From: Rhizobium sp. BK602 | GTDB lineage: Bacteria > Pseudomonadota > Alphaproteobacteria > Rhizobiales > Rhizobiaceae | NCBI RefSeq assembly: GCF_014195095.1 | Contig: NZ_JACIBC010000002.1 | Span: 930,001-994,000, forward strand | Reading direction: 5' to 3' | Length of the DNA: 64,000 nt | Shown here: piece after piece, positions 18,031 through 28,164 of the stretch | Numbering within the stretch: the stretch's first letter is position 1 | How the letters are laid out: the number at the start of each line of letters is the position of its first letter | The notes under the pieces: generated by a model | Database searches by the model: none | What the model was told of the DNA's origin: nothing | Seen by the model: only the letters and a program-made list of their open reading frames with translations | Program-made: the position numbers and the translations under genes

Positions 18031-21000
18031 ATGGCGGAGATGGGAAGCAGCGGCGCGACGAGCGCACCGGTCGGCGACACGCCGGAGTTCGTCCATCTTC
18101 GCGTCCATTCCGCCTATTCGCTTCTTGAGGGTGCGTTGCCGCTCAAGAAGATCCTCGCCAAGGCGGCCGGCGACAATCAGCCGGCTATCGCCATCACGGA
18201 TACCAATAATCTCTTCGTCGCGCTGGAATTCTCCCAGAAGGCGATGGACGAGGGCATGCAGCCGATCATCGGCTGCCAGGTGTCCATCGACATGGAAGAT
18301 AGTGTCGAGGGCGAGAAGCGTGGACCGCAGCAGGCATTGGCCAAGTTGCCGTCCATCATCCTCCTCGCCGCCACGGAACAGGGCTATGAACGCCTCGTCG
18401 ATCTGGTCAGCCGGGCCTATCTCGGCGGCGAAGGCAATCATGCCGTCCATATCACCGCTTCCTGGCTGGAGGAAATCGGCACGGAAGGCATGATCGCGCT
18501 GACGGGATCGCTCGGCGGTCCGGTCGATATGGCGCTGAAGGAGGGGCACGCGCCACAGGCGCTGTCGCGGCTGCTGACGCTGAAGCGCCTGTTCGGCGAC
18601 CGGCTCTATGTCGAATTGCAGCGCCACGGCACCTATGACCGGCGCCACGAGCAGAAGATGCTCGCGCTCGCTTATGAGCATGATCTGCCCCTGGTCGCGA
18701 CCAACGAGGCCTTCTTCCCGACCCGCGACGATTACGATGCCCATGACGCGCTGATGGCGGTGGCCCACAATGCCATCGTGTCGGACGACACCCGCTTCCG
18801 CCTGACCCCTGACCATTATCTGAAAAGCCGCGCCGATATGGCGAAGCTCTTTTCCAATCTGCCGGAAGCGCTGGAAAACACCGTCGAGATCGCACGGCGC
18901 TGCTCCTTCGTCCTGAAGACGCGCAAGCCGATCCTGCCGCGCTTCACCGGCGCGACCGATGATGCCGAGGAGGCCGAACGCGCAGAGGTCGCGGAATTGC
19001 GGGCTCAGGCCGTCGAGGGCCTCGATCAGCGTCTGGCTTCGCTCGGCATGGCGCCGGGCTACGAGGAAAAGGAGTATCGCGAGCGGCTGGAGTTCGAGCT
19101 CAGCGTCATCGAGCGCATGAAGTTCCCCGGCTACTTCCTGATCGTTGCGGACTTCATCAAATGGGCCAAGCGCCATGATATCCCGGTCGGGCCGGGCCGC
19201 GGTTCTGGCGCGGGCTCGCTGGTCGCCTATGCGCTCACCATCACCGACGTCGATCCGCTGCGCTTCTCGCTGCTGTTCGAGCGCTTCCTCAATCCGGAAC
19301 GCGTGTCGATGCCCGACTTCGATATCGACTTCTGCCAGGACCGCCGCGAAGAGGTGATCCGCTATGTGCAGGCCAAATATGGCCGCGAGCAGGTGGCGCA
19401 GATCATCACCTTCGGGTCGCTGCAGGCGCGCGCCGCGCTTCGCGACGTTGGCCGTGTGCTGGAAATGCCCTATGGCCAGGTCGACAAGATCTGCAAGCTC
19501 GTGCCGAACAACCCGGCCAATCCGACGCCGCTGCATCAGGCGATCAAGGAAGAGCCGCGCCTACAGGAAGAGGCCGACAAGGAACCCGTCGTCGCCCGCC
19601 TGCTGGATATCGCCCAGAAGATCGAGGGCCTCTATCGCCACGCCTCGACCCACGCCGCCGGTATCGTCATCGGCGACCGGCCGCTGTCGAAGCTCGTGCC
19701 CATGTATCGCGATCCGCGCTCGGACATGCCGGTCACCCAGTTCAACATGAAATGGGTCGAGCAGGCCGGCCTGGTGAAATTCGACTTCCTCGGCCTGAAG
19801 ACGCTGACCGTCCTGAAGACGGCGGTCGATTTCGTCGCCAAGCGCGGCATCAGCGTCGATCTCGCCAGCATTCCCCTTGACGACAAGCCGACCTACGACA
19901 TGCTCTCGCGCGGCGAGACGGTCGGCGTGTTTCAGGTGGAAAGCGCGGGCATGCGCAAGGCGCTGATCGGCATGCGCCCGGACTGCATCGAGGACATCAT
20001 CGCGCTGGTGGCGCTCTATCGTCCAGGCCCGATGGAAAACATCCCGGTCTATAATGCCCGCAAGCATGGCGAGGAGGAGATCGAGTCGATCCATCCGAAG
20101 ATCGACTACCTGCTGAAGGAAACCCAGGGCGTTATCGTCTATCAGGAGCAGGTGATGCAGGTCGCCCAGGTGCTCTCTGGCTATTCGCTCGGCGAGGCCG
20201 ATCTGCTGCGCCGCGCCATGGGTAAGAAGATCAAGGCCGAGATGGACCAGCAGCGCGAGCGCTTTGTCGACGGCGCCGTCAAGAACGGCGTGTCGAAGGG
20301 GCAATCGGACGTCATCTTCGATCTGCTGGCAAAATTCGCCAATTACGGCTTCAACAAATCACACGCCGCCGCCTATGCGATCGTCTCCTATCAGACGGCC
20401 TATATGAAGGCGCATTATCCGGTGGAGTTCCTCGCGGCGTCGATGACGCTCGATATGGCGAACACCGAGAAGGTCAACGATTTCCGCCAGGACGCCAAGC
20501 GCCTCGGCATCGACGTCATCGCCCCGTCGATCCAGACCTCGTTCCGTCGTTTCGAGACCGGCGACAACCGTATCTATTATGCGCTCGCTGCCATCAAGGG
20601 CGTCGGCGAATCCGCCGTCGATCATATCGTCGAGGTTCGTGGCGACACGCCCTTCGCCGGCATCGAGGACTTCTGCCTGCGCATCGATCCCAAGCAGATC
20701 AATCGCCGCGTGCTGGAAAGCCTGATCGCCGCCGGCGCCTTCGATTGCTTCGAGATCGATCGCGCGCAGCTGATCGGCGGGATCGACCGGATCATGGGCT
20801 ATGCGCAAGTCGCGCAGGAAAACAAGCGCAGCGGGCAGCACGACATGTTCGGAAGTGCGGCTTCGGGGCCGGAGAAGATCCTGCTGCCGGCCTTCACGCC
20901 ATGGCTTGCCTCGGAGCGGCTGCTGCGCGAGTTCCAGGTGCTCGGCTTCTATCTGACGGCCCACCCGCTCGACACCTATAAGGGCGTGCTCGACAAGATG

Positions 21001-21528
21001 CGCGTGCAGACCTTCGCCGATTTCTCCGCGGCGGTGAAGCAGGGGGCCAGCAACGGCCGCCTGGCCGGAACCGTCATCTCGAAGCAGGAGCGCAAGACGC
21101 GCACCGGCAACAAGATGGGCATCTTCGTCTTCTCCGATGCGTCGGGCCAGTTCGAATGCGTGCTGTTTTCCGAAGTGCTCAACCAGTACCGCGACGTGCT
21201 CGAAGTGGGCAAATCCTTCGTCATCACCGCGCAGGCCGACGAGCGGCCGGAGGGTATCAGCCTGCGGCTGCAGACGGCACAGTCGCTGGAAGAGAAATCG
21301 CTGCAGATGCAGAAGGCCTTGCGCGTCTATGTTCGCGATTCCGGTCCGCTGAAGGCGGTTGCCGCCCATCTCAACGCCAAGGGCGACGGCCTCGTCTCCT
21401 TCATCGTCATCAAGGAGGAAGGCAAGCGCGAGGTGGAGGTGGCACTGCCGGAGAAATATCGCATCACGCCGGAGATCGCCGCGGCGCTGCGCACCGCGCC
21501 CGGCGTGATCGATGTCGAATTGGTCTAG
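18031..21528 (+). CDS. dnaE: DNA polymerase III alpha subunit
   Basis: Encodes 1165 residues, the length of the replicative DnaE1 rather than the shorter SOS polymerase DnaE2. The order is an N-terminal PHP domain (FVHLRVHSAYSLLEGALPLK), the palm and fingers with GPGRGSGAGSLVAYAL and the catalytic MPDFDIDF (Asp 429 and 431), then helix-hairpin-helix and an OB-fold near the C-terminus (GTVISKQERKTRTGNKMG). The ATG at 18031 follows AAAGGCGTAAG. The stop TAG shares a CTAG tetranucleotide with the stop of the convergent L,D-transpeptidase. It is the core replicative polymerase subunit. Confidence 0.96.
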   Translation: MAEMGSSGATSAPVGDTPEFVHLRVHSAYSLLEGALPLKKILAKAAGDNQPAIAITDTNNLFVALEFSQKAMDEGMQPIIGCQVSIDMEDSVEGEKRGPQQALAKLPSIILLAATEQGYERLVDLVSRAYLGGEGNHAVHITASWLEEIGTEGMIALTGSLGGPVDMALKEGHAPQALSRLLTLKRLFGDRLYVELQRHGTYDRRHEQKMLALAYEHDLPLVATNEAFFPTRDDYDAHDALMAVAHNAIVSDDTRFRLTPDHYLKSRADMAKLFSNLPEALENTVEIARRCSFVLKTRKPILPRFTGATDDAEEAERAEVAELRAQAVEGLDQRLASLGMAPGYEEKEYRERLEFELSVIERMKFPGYFLIVADFIKWAKRHDIPVGPGRGSGAGSLVAYALTITDVDPLRFSLLFERFLNPERVSMPDFDIDFCQDRREEVIRYVQAKYGREQVAQIITFGSLQARAALRDVGRVLEMPYGQVDKICKLVPNNPANPTPLHQAIKEEPRLQEEADKEPVVARLLDIAQKIEGLYRHASTHAAGIVIGDRPLSKLVPMYRDPRSDMPVTQFNMKWVEQAGLVKFDFLGLKTLTVLKTAVDFVAKRGISVDLASIPLDDKPTYDMLSRGETVGVFQVESAGMRKALIGMRPDCIEDIIALVALYRPGPMENIPVYNARKHGEEEIESIHPKIDYLLKETQGVIVYQEQVMQVAQVLSGYSLGEADLLRRAMGKKIKAEMDQQRERFVDGAVKNGVSKGQSDVIFDLLAKFANYGFNKSHAAAYAIVSYQTAYMKAHYPVEFLAASMTLDMANTEKVNDFRQDAKRLGIDVIAPSIQTSFRRFETGDNRIYYALAAIKGVGESAVDHIVEVRGDTPFAGIEDFCLRIDPKQINRRVLESLIAAGAFDCFEIDRAQLIGGIDRIMGYAQVAQENKRSGQHDMFGSAASGPEKILLPAFTPWLASERLLREFQVLGFYLTAHPLDTYKGVLDKMRVQTFADFSAAVKQGASNGRLAGTVISKQERKTRTGNKMGIFVFSDASGQFECVLFSEVLNQYRDVLEVGKSFVITAQADERPEGISLRLQTAQSLEEKSLQMQKALRVYVRDSGPLKAVAAHLNAKGDGLVSFIVIKEEGKREVEVALPEKYRITPEIAAALRTAPGVIDVELV

Positions 21529-22796
21529 CCCTTCTTCCCCAGCGCGCCGCTGTTGGTGATGGTGATGAAATCGGTGCCATCGCCGGTTTCCGGCCCGATG
21601 CCGGTGTCGGAAATCGTCAGCGATGAACCTGCCGTCAGCAGTTCGGCGATCCTGCGTCGCGCGTCTTCCGGGATCGTGATGCGATCAAGCGCGCGGTCGG
21701 CGGCATCGAGCGATTGCGCCTGCTCCTCGCTGGTAATGCCGAGCCGCTTCTTTGCAGCCTTGGAAAGCGCGTCCTCCAGCGTGATGCCGAACCAGTCGGC
21801 CCTGCCGTTGATCCGGTCGATCACATTGGTGGTGAAGAAATGCGTGCCGAGCGCCTCCTGCGGTTCGGCGATGATCGCGGCTGCTTCGAAGATCGGCCTG
21901 AAGCTCTGACGAACCATGATCTCGCCATTGGGAGGTTCGCCCTTACCGGCAGCCGCATAGGCGGCCTGCATTAGCGCCGGGCTGACAAGGCTGCCCGAGG
22001 CGGTGATGCCATGCGCGGTCTTGAAGTCCTCGATGGCCTGCACGGTTGCCGGCCCGAGCAGGCCGTCCGGTGTGCCGGTGTCAAAACCGAGGCCATTCAG
22101 CAGGCCCTGCAGGTCACGGACGTTTTCGCGCAAGCCGCGCCGGGTGATCAGGATGCTGAGGGGAGCCTGATCCGGCTGTGGCGTGCGCACCGCCGGCGGC
22201 ATCGGCAGCGAGGCCGCATCGTTGGTAGCGACCTGAACCGGCTGCGCTTGCGGCAGGAAGCCGGCCGTCGTCGGGCGCAGTGCAAAATCGGAGAACAGCA
22301 CCGGGGAGGGCGCGGTATCGGGACGGAACAGCATGGCATGCTCGAAAGGCTGCGGCACCAGCGGCTGATCGGCGATGACGACATGCACGCCGCGTTCAGT
22401 CATCTGATAGAGCATCTTGGCGAAAGCCTTCGGCATGCGGACGCAGCCATGCGAGGCTGGATAATTCGGCACGGAGTTGGATTCGTGCAGCGCGATGCCC
22501 GACCAGGTCAGCCGCTGCATGTAGGGCATCGGCGCGTTCGAGTAGAGATTGGACTCATGATAGACCTTCTTCTCCAGAATGGAGAAGATGCCGCTCGGCG
22601 TGGTGTGGCCGCGCTTGCCGGTCGAGACCTTCGAGCTGGCCACCACCTTGTCGCCATCGTAGACCGCCAGCGATTGCCGGTCCTTCGACACGACGATCTG
22701 CAAGGTGCGGGCATCGTCAGCCGCAAAAGCAGGGTGAACGAGGGCTGTGGCCGACAACAGGCCAAGTCCGAAGAGGAAACGCGGCTTCATATACAC
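21525..22796 (-). CDS. L,D-transpeptidase (YkuD) with peptidoglycan-binding domain
   Basis: Encodes 423 residues with an N-terminal signal peptide (about residues 1-25, ending PAFA-AD). The YkuD catalytic domain follows, with His 104 in ALHES and the active-site ASHGCVRM (His 116, Cys 118). Around residues 240-300 there is a peptidoglycan-binding type 1 domain (LQGLLNGLGFDTGTPDGLLG). Such enzymes make 3-3 crosslinks or attach proteins to the wall, which matters for polar-growing Rhizobiales. Two ATGs (22796 and 22790) are possible and neither has a clear ribosome site. Its stop overlaps the dnaE stop by 3 bases. Confidence 0.92.
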   Translation of the reverse strand: MYMKPRFLFGLGLLSATALVHPAFAADDARTLQIVVSKDRQSLAVYDGDKVVASSKVSTGKRGHTTPSGIFSILEKKVYHESNLYSNAPMPYMQRLTWSGIALHESNSVPNYPASHGCVRMPKAFAKMLYQMTERGVHVVIADQPLVPQPFEHAMLFRPDTAPSPVLFSDFALRPTTAGFLPQAQPVQVATNDAASLPMPPAVRTPQPDQAPLSILITRRGLRENVRDLQGLLNGLGFDTGTPDGLLGPATVQAIEDFKTAHGITASGSLVSPALMQAAYAAAGKGEPPNGEIMVRQSFRPIFEAAAIIAEPQEALGTHFFTTNVIDRINGRADWFGITLEDALSKAAKKRLGITSEEQAQSLDAADRALDRITIPEDARRRIAELLTAGSSLTISDTGIGPETGDGTDFITITNSGALGKKG

Positions 22797-22986
22797 ATAC
22801 CAGAACGCAATACTCGTATTCCGCAGACTAGTCTTCGAAGTTTAAGGAAGACTTGAAGACAAGCTCCAGGATCGAATTGCTTTATCGGGGCGAGATCGGC
22901 CGAAACCTGTGTGATAGACGCAATTGCGGCAGGATGTATTTTATGTAAATCTTAAAGTGAAATGTGGAGCCGGGTGGGGGTTCGAC

Positions 22987-24747
22987 ATGCAGGTCGATAT
23001 CATCGAGACTTTGGAAGACCTCCGATCGCTCAAGGACGGATGGGACCGGATCTATGAACTCGACCCGGAGGCCCATGCTTTCCTGTCCTGGACCTGGATA
23101 TCGAGCTGGTTTGCCTCGCGCGGATTGCCTTGGTTCGTGCTGGCGGCGAGGGAGGAGGCGGACGACCCCCATGTGGCCTTCTTTCCGATACAGCTCGGCA
23201 CCGGATTTGAGCGCGGCAGGGGGTTCTATAATGTCGTCGTGACCGGCGGCTCCTATTTCGCGCCGAATACGGGCATCCTTTGTGATCCCTTTTTTGCGGG
23301 GGCGGCCATGTCTGCCTTCGCGGAGTGTCTGCGCGCCTTCGCGTGGCGCAGTCTGCATCTGGACGACATCGATCGCTCATCGGAACGGATCGGGCTTTTC
23401 CTCCAGCAGTTTCCGGCGAGTGATTTCAATGGGGAGCGGATCAAGCGTCGGCCGGACGATCCCGAGGCGGCCGGCAAGATCGATCCGGAGATCCATGTCC
23501 ATGCAACGCTGCCGGCGGATTTCTCCTCCTTTCTCGACGAAAAGCTGCATAGGCACGCGCGGCGCAATATCCGCCGCTGCCTGCGCGATCTCGACGGGTC
23601 GGCAACGCTGCGGGTGACCCATGGCGGCAGCGAAACGGTTGCGGAGGACCTGGAGACGCTGCTGAGCCTCTGGCAGAAGCAATGGGCATGGCGTGATCCC
23701 AACTATCTGCGCTACACCCTCGACAATGCGCGAGCGGTCCTGCCGGACTGCATGCGTGGCGGCGATCTCCTGCTGCCGATCCTTTGGCGGGACGAAACGC
23801 CGATCGCGGCCGCGGCCATCCTTATCGATCATCCCAGGAAGCGGCTGAGTGTATTTCTCACCGCCCGCGATGTCGCCGTTCGGGACGGGTCTCCCGGTCT
23901 GATGCTGCATGCGCATACGGTGCGCTGGGCGATAGAGAACGGCTTCCGCATCTATGATCTCGGCCCCGGCGACTATGCGCATAAATATCTCTTCGGTTCC
24001 GTCAGCCGGCGGGTCGAGCGCTATCGGATCGATACGCGAACCGGACGGAATCTCGGTGAGCAGCTCGATCCGCATTGCCTGCTCATCGCGCTTGCGCGTG
24101 TCAAAAGCCTGCAGGCGGCGGGCGATCTGAGCGATGCCGAGATCGGTTGCCGGCAGATACTCGCCGTCGCGCCGGAACATGCCGAGGCATTGGCACTCTA
24201 TCGCGACATCGCGGCATCACGAATGCTCTGGCAGGCGATCTCGCCGGATGAGAGCGTCTCGCTGAAGGGCGCCGATCAGCAAGCCATCGAACGCGCCGAG
24301 GCGGAAAAACAGTGTCGCGCCGCAATCGCCGCCAATCCGTCGGATTTCGATGCGGTACATCGGCTCGGCATCCTCCTGATGCTACGCGGCGAAGCCAGGG
24401 AGGCTGAAGTGGAAATCATGCGGGCGCTGGAACTTCGTCCCGACTCGGCGGCCGCCCATTGCACCCATGGCAATATCCTCGCCGCCTTCCGGGATTTCGA
24501 GGGTGCCATCGTGCGCTACGATCGAACCATCGCGCTCGACCCCAGCCACGCCGTCGCCCACAACAACAAGGGCAATGCGCTGCGCCATCTCGGACGTCCC
24601 GACGAAGCGCTGGCGAGCTATGAGAAAGCGCTGGCGATCAGGCCGGACTACCGGCAGGCACTCGCCAATCGCGCCGCCCTTTTCGATGCCGAGGACGATA
24701 TCCTGCCGCCGATCAATCAGGTCTCGCGCTTTCCGTTGAACGTATAG
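22987..24747 (+). CDS. CelD/BioF2-type GNAT fused to TPR repeats
   Basis: Encodes 586 residues from ATG 22987. Residues up to about 370 form a FemAB/CelD-like acyltransferase: SWTWISSWF near the N-terminus, [17 protein letters not shown] in the middle, and [19 protein letters not shown] at the end. The C-terminal third has tetratricopeptide repeats ([57 protein letters not shown]). CelD-like domains are linked to cell-surface polysaccharide acylation. There is no signal peptide. Its 3' end overlaps that of dinB by 31 bases in convergent orientation. The acceptor cannot be predicted. Confidence 0.8.
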   Translation: MQVDIIETLEDLRSLKDGWDRIYELDPEAHAFLSWTWISSWFASRGLPWFVLAAREEADDPHVAFFPIQLGTGFERGRGFYNVVVTGGSYFAPNTGILCDPFFAGAAMSAFAECLRAFAWRSLHLDDIDRSSERIGLFLQQFPASDFNGERIKRRPDDPEAAGKIDPEIHVHATLPADFSSFLDEKLHRHARRNIRRCLRDLDGSATLRVTHGGSETVAEDLETLLSLWQKQWAWRDPNYLRYTLDNARAVLPDCMRGGDLLLPILWRDETPIAAAAILIDHPRKRLSVFLTARDVAVRDGSPGLMLHAHTVRWAIENGFRIYDLGPGDYAHKYLFGSVSRRVERYRIDTRTGRNLGEQLDPHCLLIALARVKSLQAAGDLSDAEIGCRQILAVAPEHAEALALYRDIAASRMLWQAISPDESVSLKGADQQAIERAEAEKQCRAAIAANPSDFDAVHRLGILLMLRGEAREAEVEIMRALELRPDSAAAHCTHGNILAAFRDFEGAIVRYDRTIALDPSHAVAHNNKGNALRHLGRPDEALASYEKALAIRPDYRQALANRAALFDAEDDILPPINQVSRFPLNV

Positions 24748-26006
24748 CCGGTTTCCACGGTCTTGTTGCCGAATTTCTCCCGGAGCTTGTCCATCGCCGC
24801 CTCCGCCGCGGCACGGCGCGTTGCCTGCTCGTCTATCAGATCGGGCGGGTCGGCCCGGCCGGCATCGCAGAGATCGGTAACGCCGATGCCGATCAGGCGG
24901 AATTTCGTGCCGTCGGTTTCAGGCGTCAGCAATCGCAGGCCGGTGCGGAAGATGCGGTCGGCAAGCTGCGTCGGGTCCTCCAGGCGCCGGTTGCGGGTGC
25001 GGCTCTTGAAATCGGCCGATTTGAGCTTCAGCACCACCGTCTGTCCGGCAATGCCGCTGCGTTTCAGCCGGCGCGATACCTTTTCCGAGAGATCGCGCAG
25101 GATCGGCACGAGATCGTCGTGACGGGAGATATCGTCGAAGAAGGTCGTCTCCGCCGAAACGCTTTTTGCTGCCTCGTTCGGATGCACCGTGCGGTCGTCG
25201 ATGCCGCGCGACAGGCGGAAGAGCCGCTGGCCGATGACCCCGTATCGGCGCATCAGATCGCCTTCCTCCATGGTCTGCAATTGACCGATGGTGCGGATGC
25301 CGTCGTTCTCGAGTGTGGCGGCGAAAGCCTTGCCCACACCCCAGATCGTCGTCACCGGCCGCGGTTCCAGAAAGGAAAGGGCCTCTTCGCGGCCGATAAC
25401 GGAAAAACCGCGGGGTTTTTGCAGGTCGGAGGCGACCTTGGCGAGGAACTTGCAATAGGAAAGACCGACCGAGATGGTGATGCCGATCTCCTGCTCGATA
25501 CGGCGGGCGAATTTGGCGAGGATGCGCGCCGGTGGATCGTGATGCAGACGCTGCGTGCCGTCGAGTTCCAGAAAGGCTTCGTCGATCGAGAGCGGCTGTA
25601 CCAGCGGCGTCAGTTCCTGCATCAGCGCGCGTACCTCGCGGCCGATGCGGACATATTTTTCCATGTTCGGGCGGATGACGACCGCCTGCGGACAGGCCTC
25701 GAGCGCCTTGAACATCGGCATGGCGGAGCGCACGCCATGGATGCGGGCGATGTAGCAGGCGGTGGAGACGACGCCGCGCTTGCCGCCGCCGACGATCACC
25801 GGCTTGTCTGCCAGTTCCGGATTGTCGCGCTTCTCAATCGAGGCATAGAAGGCGTCGCAATCGATATGGGCGAGCGTCAGGCCGTATAGCTCGCGATGAT
25901 AGACGAGACGGGGGCTGCCGCAGGCCCGGCAACGGCTCCGCTCAGCCGATTGCTCGCTCAAGCAATCGCGGCAGAAACCGGGAACTCTGTCGGGCGCGCT
26001 GGTCAT
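24717..26006 (-). CDS. dinB: DNA polymerase IV with N-terminal zinc-ribbon-like extension
   Basis: Encodes 429 residues of the Y family. The catalytic carboxylates lie in HIDCDAF (Asp 49, Asp 51) and SIDEAFLE (Asp 142, Glu 143); a helix-hairpin-helix and the little-finger domain follow. The first 38 residues are an extension with CRDC and CRAC pairs (Cys 12, 15, 26, 29) that probably bind zinc and are absent from E. coli DinB; related proteins with this extension occur in Rhizobiales. The ATG at 26006 lies only 9 bases from a perfect LexA box, so expression should be SOS-controlled. It performs error-prone bypass synthesis. Confidence 0.93.
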   Translation of the reverse strand: MTSAPDRVPGFCRDCLSEQSAERSRCRACGSPRLVYHRELYGLTLAHIDCDAFYASIEKRDNPELADKPVIVGGGKRGVVSTACYIARIHGVRSAMPMFKALEACPQAVVIRPNMEKYVRIGREVRALMQELTPLVQPLSIDEAFLELDGTQRLHHDPPARILAKFARRIEQEIGITISVGLSYCKFLAKVASDLQKPRGFSVIGREEALSFLEPRPVTTIWGVGKAFAATLENDGIRTIGQLQTMEEGDLMRRYGVIGQRLFRLSRGIDDRTVHPNEAAKSVSAETTFFDDISRHDDLVPILRDLSEKVSRRLKRSGIAGQTVVLKLKSADFKSRTRNRRLEDPTQLADRIFRTGLRLLTPETDGTKFRLIGIGVTDLCDAGRADPPDLIDEQATRRAAAEAAMDKLREKFGNKTVETGYTFNGKRET

Positions 26007-26014
26007 GAGGATGA

Positions 26015-26029
26015 GAACAAAAATTGAAC
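26015..26029 (-). promoter_or_regulatory. LexA-type SOS box directly upstream of dinB
   Basis: The minus strand reads GTTC-AATTTTT-GTTC, an exact match to the alphaproteobacterial LexA consensus, ending 9 bases before the dinB ATG. That position would block promoter clearance or lie at the transcription start. Confidence 0.8.
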
Positions 26030-26087
26030 ATCGCCACCTTATGTTTTAAACTCGTGAGTCTCAAGCGGGAAAAGCGATCGGGAGGAT

Positions 26088-26669
26088 ATGTTGGAAGAAT
26101 GGAGAGCGCTGCCTTTGACCGGGGATCGTTGGGATGATTTCGAGGCGCTCTTCGGACCGAGCGGCGCCTGCTACGGATGCTGGTGCACCCATTTCCGGGT
26201 TCCGACGGCGCAGCGGAAGAGAATGGACCCGCAGGCTAAAAAGGCCTTCATGCAAGCGCGTGTCGCCGCCGGGCCTGCTCCCGGCATGCTCGGTTATGTC
26301 GGCGATCGTCCGGTCGCCTGGGTGCAGGTCGGGCCGCGTCCGGAGCTGCCGCAATGGAACTCGCCGAAAACCGTGTCACGGCCACTCGATCCGGCCGATG
26401 CCGAAGATGCCTCGGTCTGGGCGGTGAGCTGCTTCTTCATGAATTCGCGCGACCGCGGCAAGGGATACAGCCATCGCATGCTGTCGGAGGCGGTGAATTT
26501 CGCCCGGTCTTCCGGAGCGCGCATTCTCGAGGCCTGTCCGATCGAGAGGACGAAGCAATCGAAATCCGTCGGTCTTTATGTCGGATCGCTGCGCATCTTC
26601 GAGGCGGCAGGATTTTCCGAGGTGGCGAAGCGGAAGGATGGACGCCCCTTGATGCGCCTTGCTTTGTGA
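26088..26669 (+). CDS. GNAT family N-acetyltransferase
   Basis: Encodes 193 residues with GGAGG 4 bases before the ATG. The GNAT acetyl-CoA region is visible as VWAVSCFFMNSRDRGKGYSHRMLSEAV (R/Q-x-x-G-x-G/A-like loop RDRGKGY). Near the N-terminus is CYGCWCTHF, an unusual three-cysteine segment conserved in a subgroup of small GNATs. It stands alone between dinB (divergent) and a convergent HAD-like gene. The substrate is not predictable. Confidence 0.8.
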   Translation: MLEEWRALPLTGDRWDDFEALFGPSGACYGCWCTHFRVPTAQRKRMDPQAKKAFMQARVAAGPAPGMLGYVGDRPVAWVQVGPRPELPQWNSPKTVSRPLDPADAEDASVWAVSCFFMNSRDRGKGYSHRMLSEAVNFARSSGARILEACPIERTKQSKSVGLYVGSLRIFEAAGFSEVAKRKDGRPLMRLAL

Positions 26670-26686
26670 TGGCGGCGCGGCCGGGT

Positions 26687-27334
26687 CTAGCGGGCGATAT
26701 GGGCCTGGATCAGGGACGCCGCTTCGCTCCAATCGCTCGTTTGGACAATATCGGCGGATGCGGCCGGCGCCATGCGGTGGACGACGGAATCCGGCTTCAG
26801 ATTGATCAGGAGGCAGCTTTCGACATGGTCGCGAACCGAATGCAGATTATGCGCCATGTCGTCGACGAAGGCGACGGGCAGGGAGCGGGCTCCATGCAGG
26901 GCGCGCAGGATCGGCCCTTTCGGCTGCAGGGAAGCCAGCAGCGGATAGGTGAGTCCAAGCCGGTCGAGAAGGCGGCGGCGCTGCGCCGAGAATTGCGGCG
27001 GCATGGCGGTGAGGAAGGCGATGTCGGCATCCCTGGAGAAGTCGGCAAGCGTGTCGATCACGCGATCGAGGGGAGTCTGCCATTGTTCCTGCGCCTGGAA
27101 GAAGGCTTCGATCAGGCGATGAACCTCGTTTTCCTCGAGGGCGATGCCGCTGGCCTTCGAAACGATGTTGCCGGTGAGCCGGAACGAACGCGGCAGGAAT
27201 TCGTGGCCTTCGGCCTCGATGAACGACAGGAAAGGCGCGAAGAAATGCAGCACGACATCATCGACGTCGCAGACGATCAGCGGCCGGTCGCCGAGACGGA
27301 CATGCGACATATCCAGGTCGATTGGCGCATCCAT
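26687..27334 (-). CDS. HAD-superfamily-like hydrolase
   Basis: Encodes 215 residues from ATG 27334; a TTG at 27340 overlapping the upstream stop (TTGA) is an alternative with better ribosome-site spacing. HAD motifs are recognisable: motif I VCDVDDVVL, motif II-like FLTAMP and motif IV AFVDDMAHN. The second aspartate of motif I is present, so phosphatase-type chemistry is likely. It is coupled to the DUF3572 gene just upstream (start within a few bases of its stop). The substrate is unknown. Confidence 0.75.
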   Translation of the reverse strand: MDAPIDLDMSHVRLGDRPLIVCDVDDVVLHFFAPFLSFIEAEGHEFLPRSFRLTGNIVSKASGIALEENEVHRLIEAFFQAQEQWQTPLDRVIDTLADFSRDADIAFLTAMPPQFSAQRRRLLDRLGLTYPLLASLQPKGPILRALHGARSLPVAFVDDMAHNLHSVRDHVESCLLINLKPDSVVHRMAPAASADIVQTSDWSEAASLIQAHIAR

Positions 27335-27336
27335 GG

Positions 27337-27645
27337 TCAATATTCTCCCGAGGAAAGGCCGGGCGGCGAGAAATGCGCCGAGGCCGCCGCGACCGCCTCC
27401 GGTGCTATCCCGCTCGCTTCACAGAAGGCAAGCAAGGTCGGCTCGTGGTTCATCAGAAAATCCAGCATCCCCGCAAGAAAGGCCGGCTCGTTGATGGCAT
27501 TGCGCACCTGCGCGGGCTCGACGCCAGTCAAGGCCAGGAAACGGCCGAACATATCCGGTTCGTTGGCGAGCCAGCCGAGGACCGCGATCGCAGTTTCCTG
27601 CGGGTCGGCGATGGCCTTCTTGGGGTTCTTGAAGTTACTTTGCAT
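27337..27645 (-). CDS. DUF3572 family protein
   Basis: Encodes 102 residues, soluble and mostly helical ([46 protein letters not shown]), as in the alphaproteobacterial DUF3572 family of unknown role. It is transcribed divergently from divK, a conserved rhizobial arrangement, and is followed immediately by the HAD-like gene. Confidence 0.8.
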   Translation of the reverse strand: MQSNFKNPKKAIADPQETAIAVLGWLANEPDMFGRFLALTGVEPAQVRNAINEPAFLAGMLDFLMNHEPTLLAFCEASGIAPEAVAAASAHFSPPGLSSGEY

Positions 27646-27776
27646 TTCCAGGGGTAAGTTACCTATTTTTCAACCAAATGCCGCTAGTGTCGGGCACAGA
27701 TATTTCTGGAATCGATTTGCCGCGACCTTATATTTTCAGCGAATGGATGCAATACCGGATGCAGGGACAGCTCTCC

Positions 27777-28148
27777 ATGCCTAAGCAAGTGATGATTGTA
27801 GAAGACAACGAGCTGAATATGAAGCTCTTTCGCGATCTCATCGAGGCGTCCGGCTATACGACGATCCAGACACGGAACGGCATGGAAGCGCTTGATCTCG
27901 CTCGCAAATATCGTCCCGACCTGATTCTCATGGATATCCAGCTCCCGGAAGTTTCCGGCCTGGAGGTGACGAAGTGGCTGAAGGAGGATGACGATCTGCA
28001 CGTCATTCCGGTGATCGCGGTCACCGCCTTCGCCATGAAGGGCGACGAGGAGCGTATTCGCCAGGGCGGCTGCGAGGCCTATGTCTCGAAACCGATCTCC
28101 GTCCCGAAATTCATCGAGACCATCAAGACCTATCTGGGCGACGCCTGA
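27777..28148 (+). CDS. divK: Single-domain response regulator DivK
   Basis: Encodes 123 residues from ATG 27777, giving the canonical [23 protein letters not shown]. It is a stand-alone receiver domain with acidic pocket E9-D10, phosphoacceptor Asp 53 in LILMDIQLP, and the conserved Lys in AYVSKPIS. DivK is phosphorylated by PleC/DivJ-type kinases, signals through DivL to CtrA, and sets cell-cycle asymmetry. pleD follows after 16 bases, as in Caulobacter and rhizobia. A GAATC (GANTC-type CcrM methylation site) lies upstream at about 27710, but its role is not shown. Confidence 0.96.
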   Translation: MPKQVMIVEDNELNMKLFRDLIEASGYTTIQTRNGMEALDLARKYRPDLILMDIQLPEVSGLEVTKWLKEDDDLHVIPVIAVTAFAMKGDEERIRQGGCEAYVSKPISVPKFIETIKTYLGDA

Positions 28149-28164
28149 GCGCGGGGAACGACTG

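Noticed and set aside
18031..21528. The dnaE gene as the SOS polymerase DnaE2 because LexA boxes are nearby
   Set aside because: Length, PHP domain and absence of an imuA-imuB neighbourhood fit the replicative DnaE1, and no box lies at its own start.
27646..27776. CtrA site upstream of divK
   Set aside because: No TTAA-N7-TTAA arrangement was found; only a GAATC methylation-type site is present.
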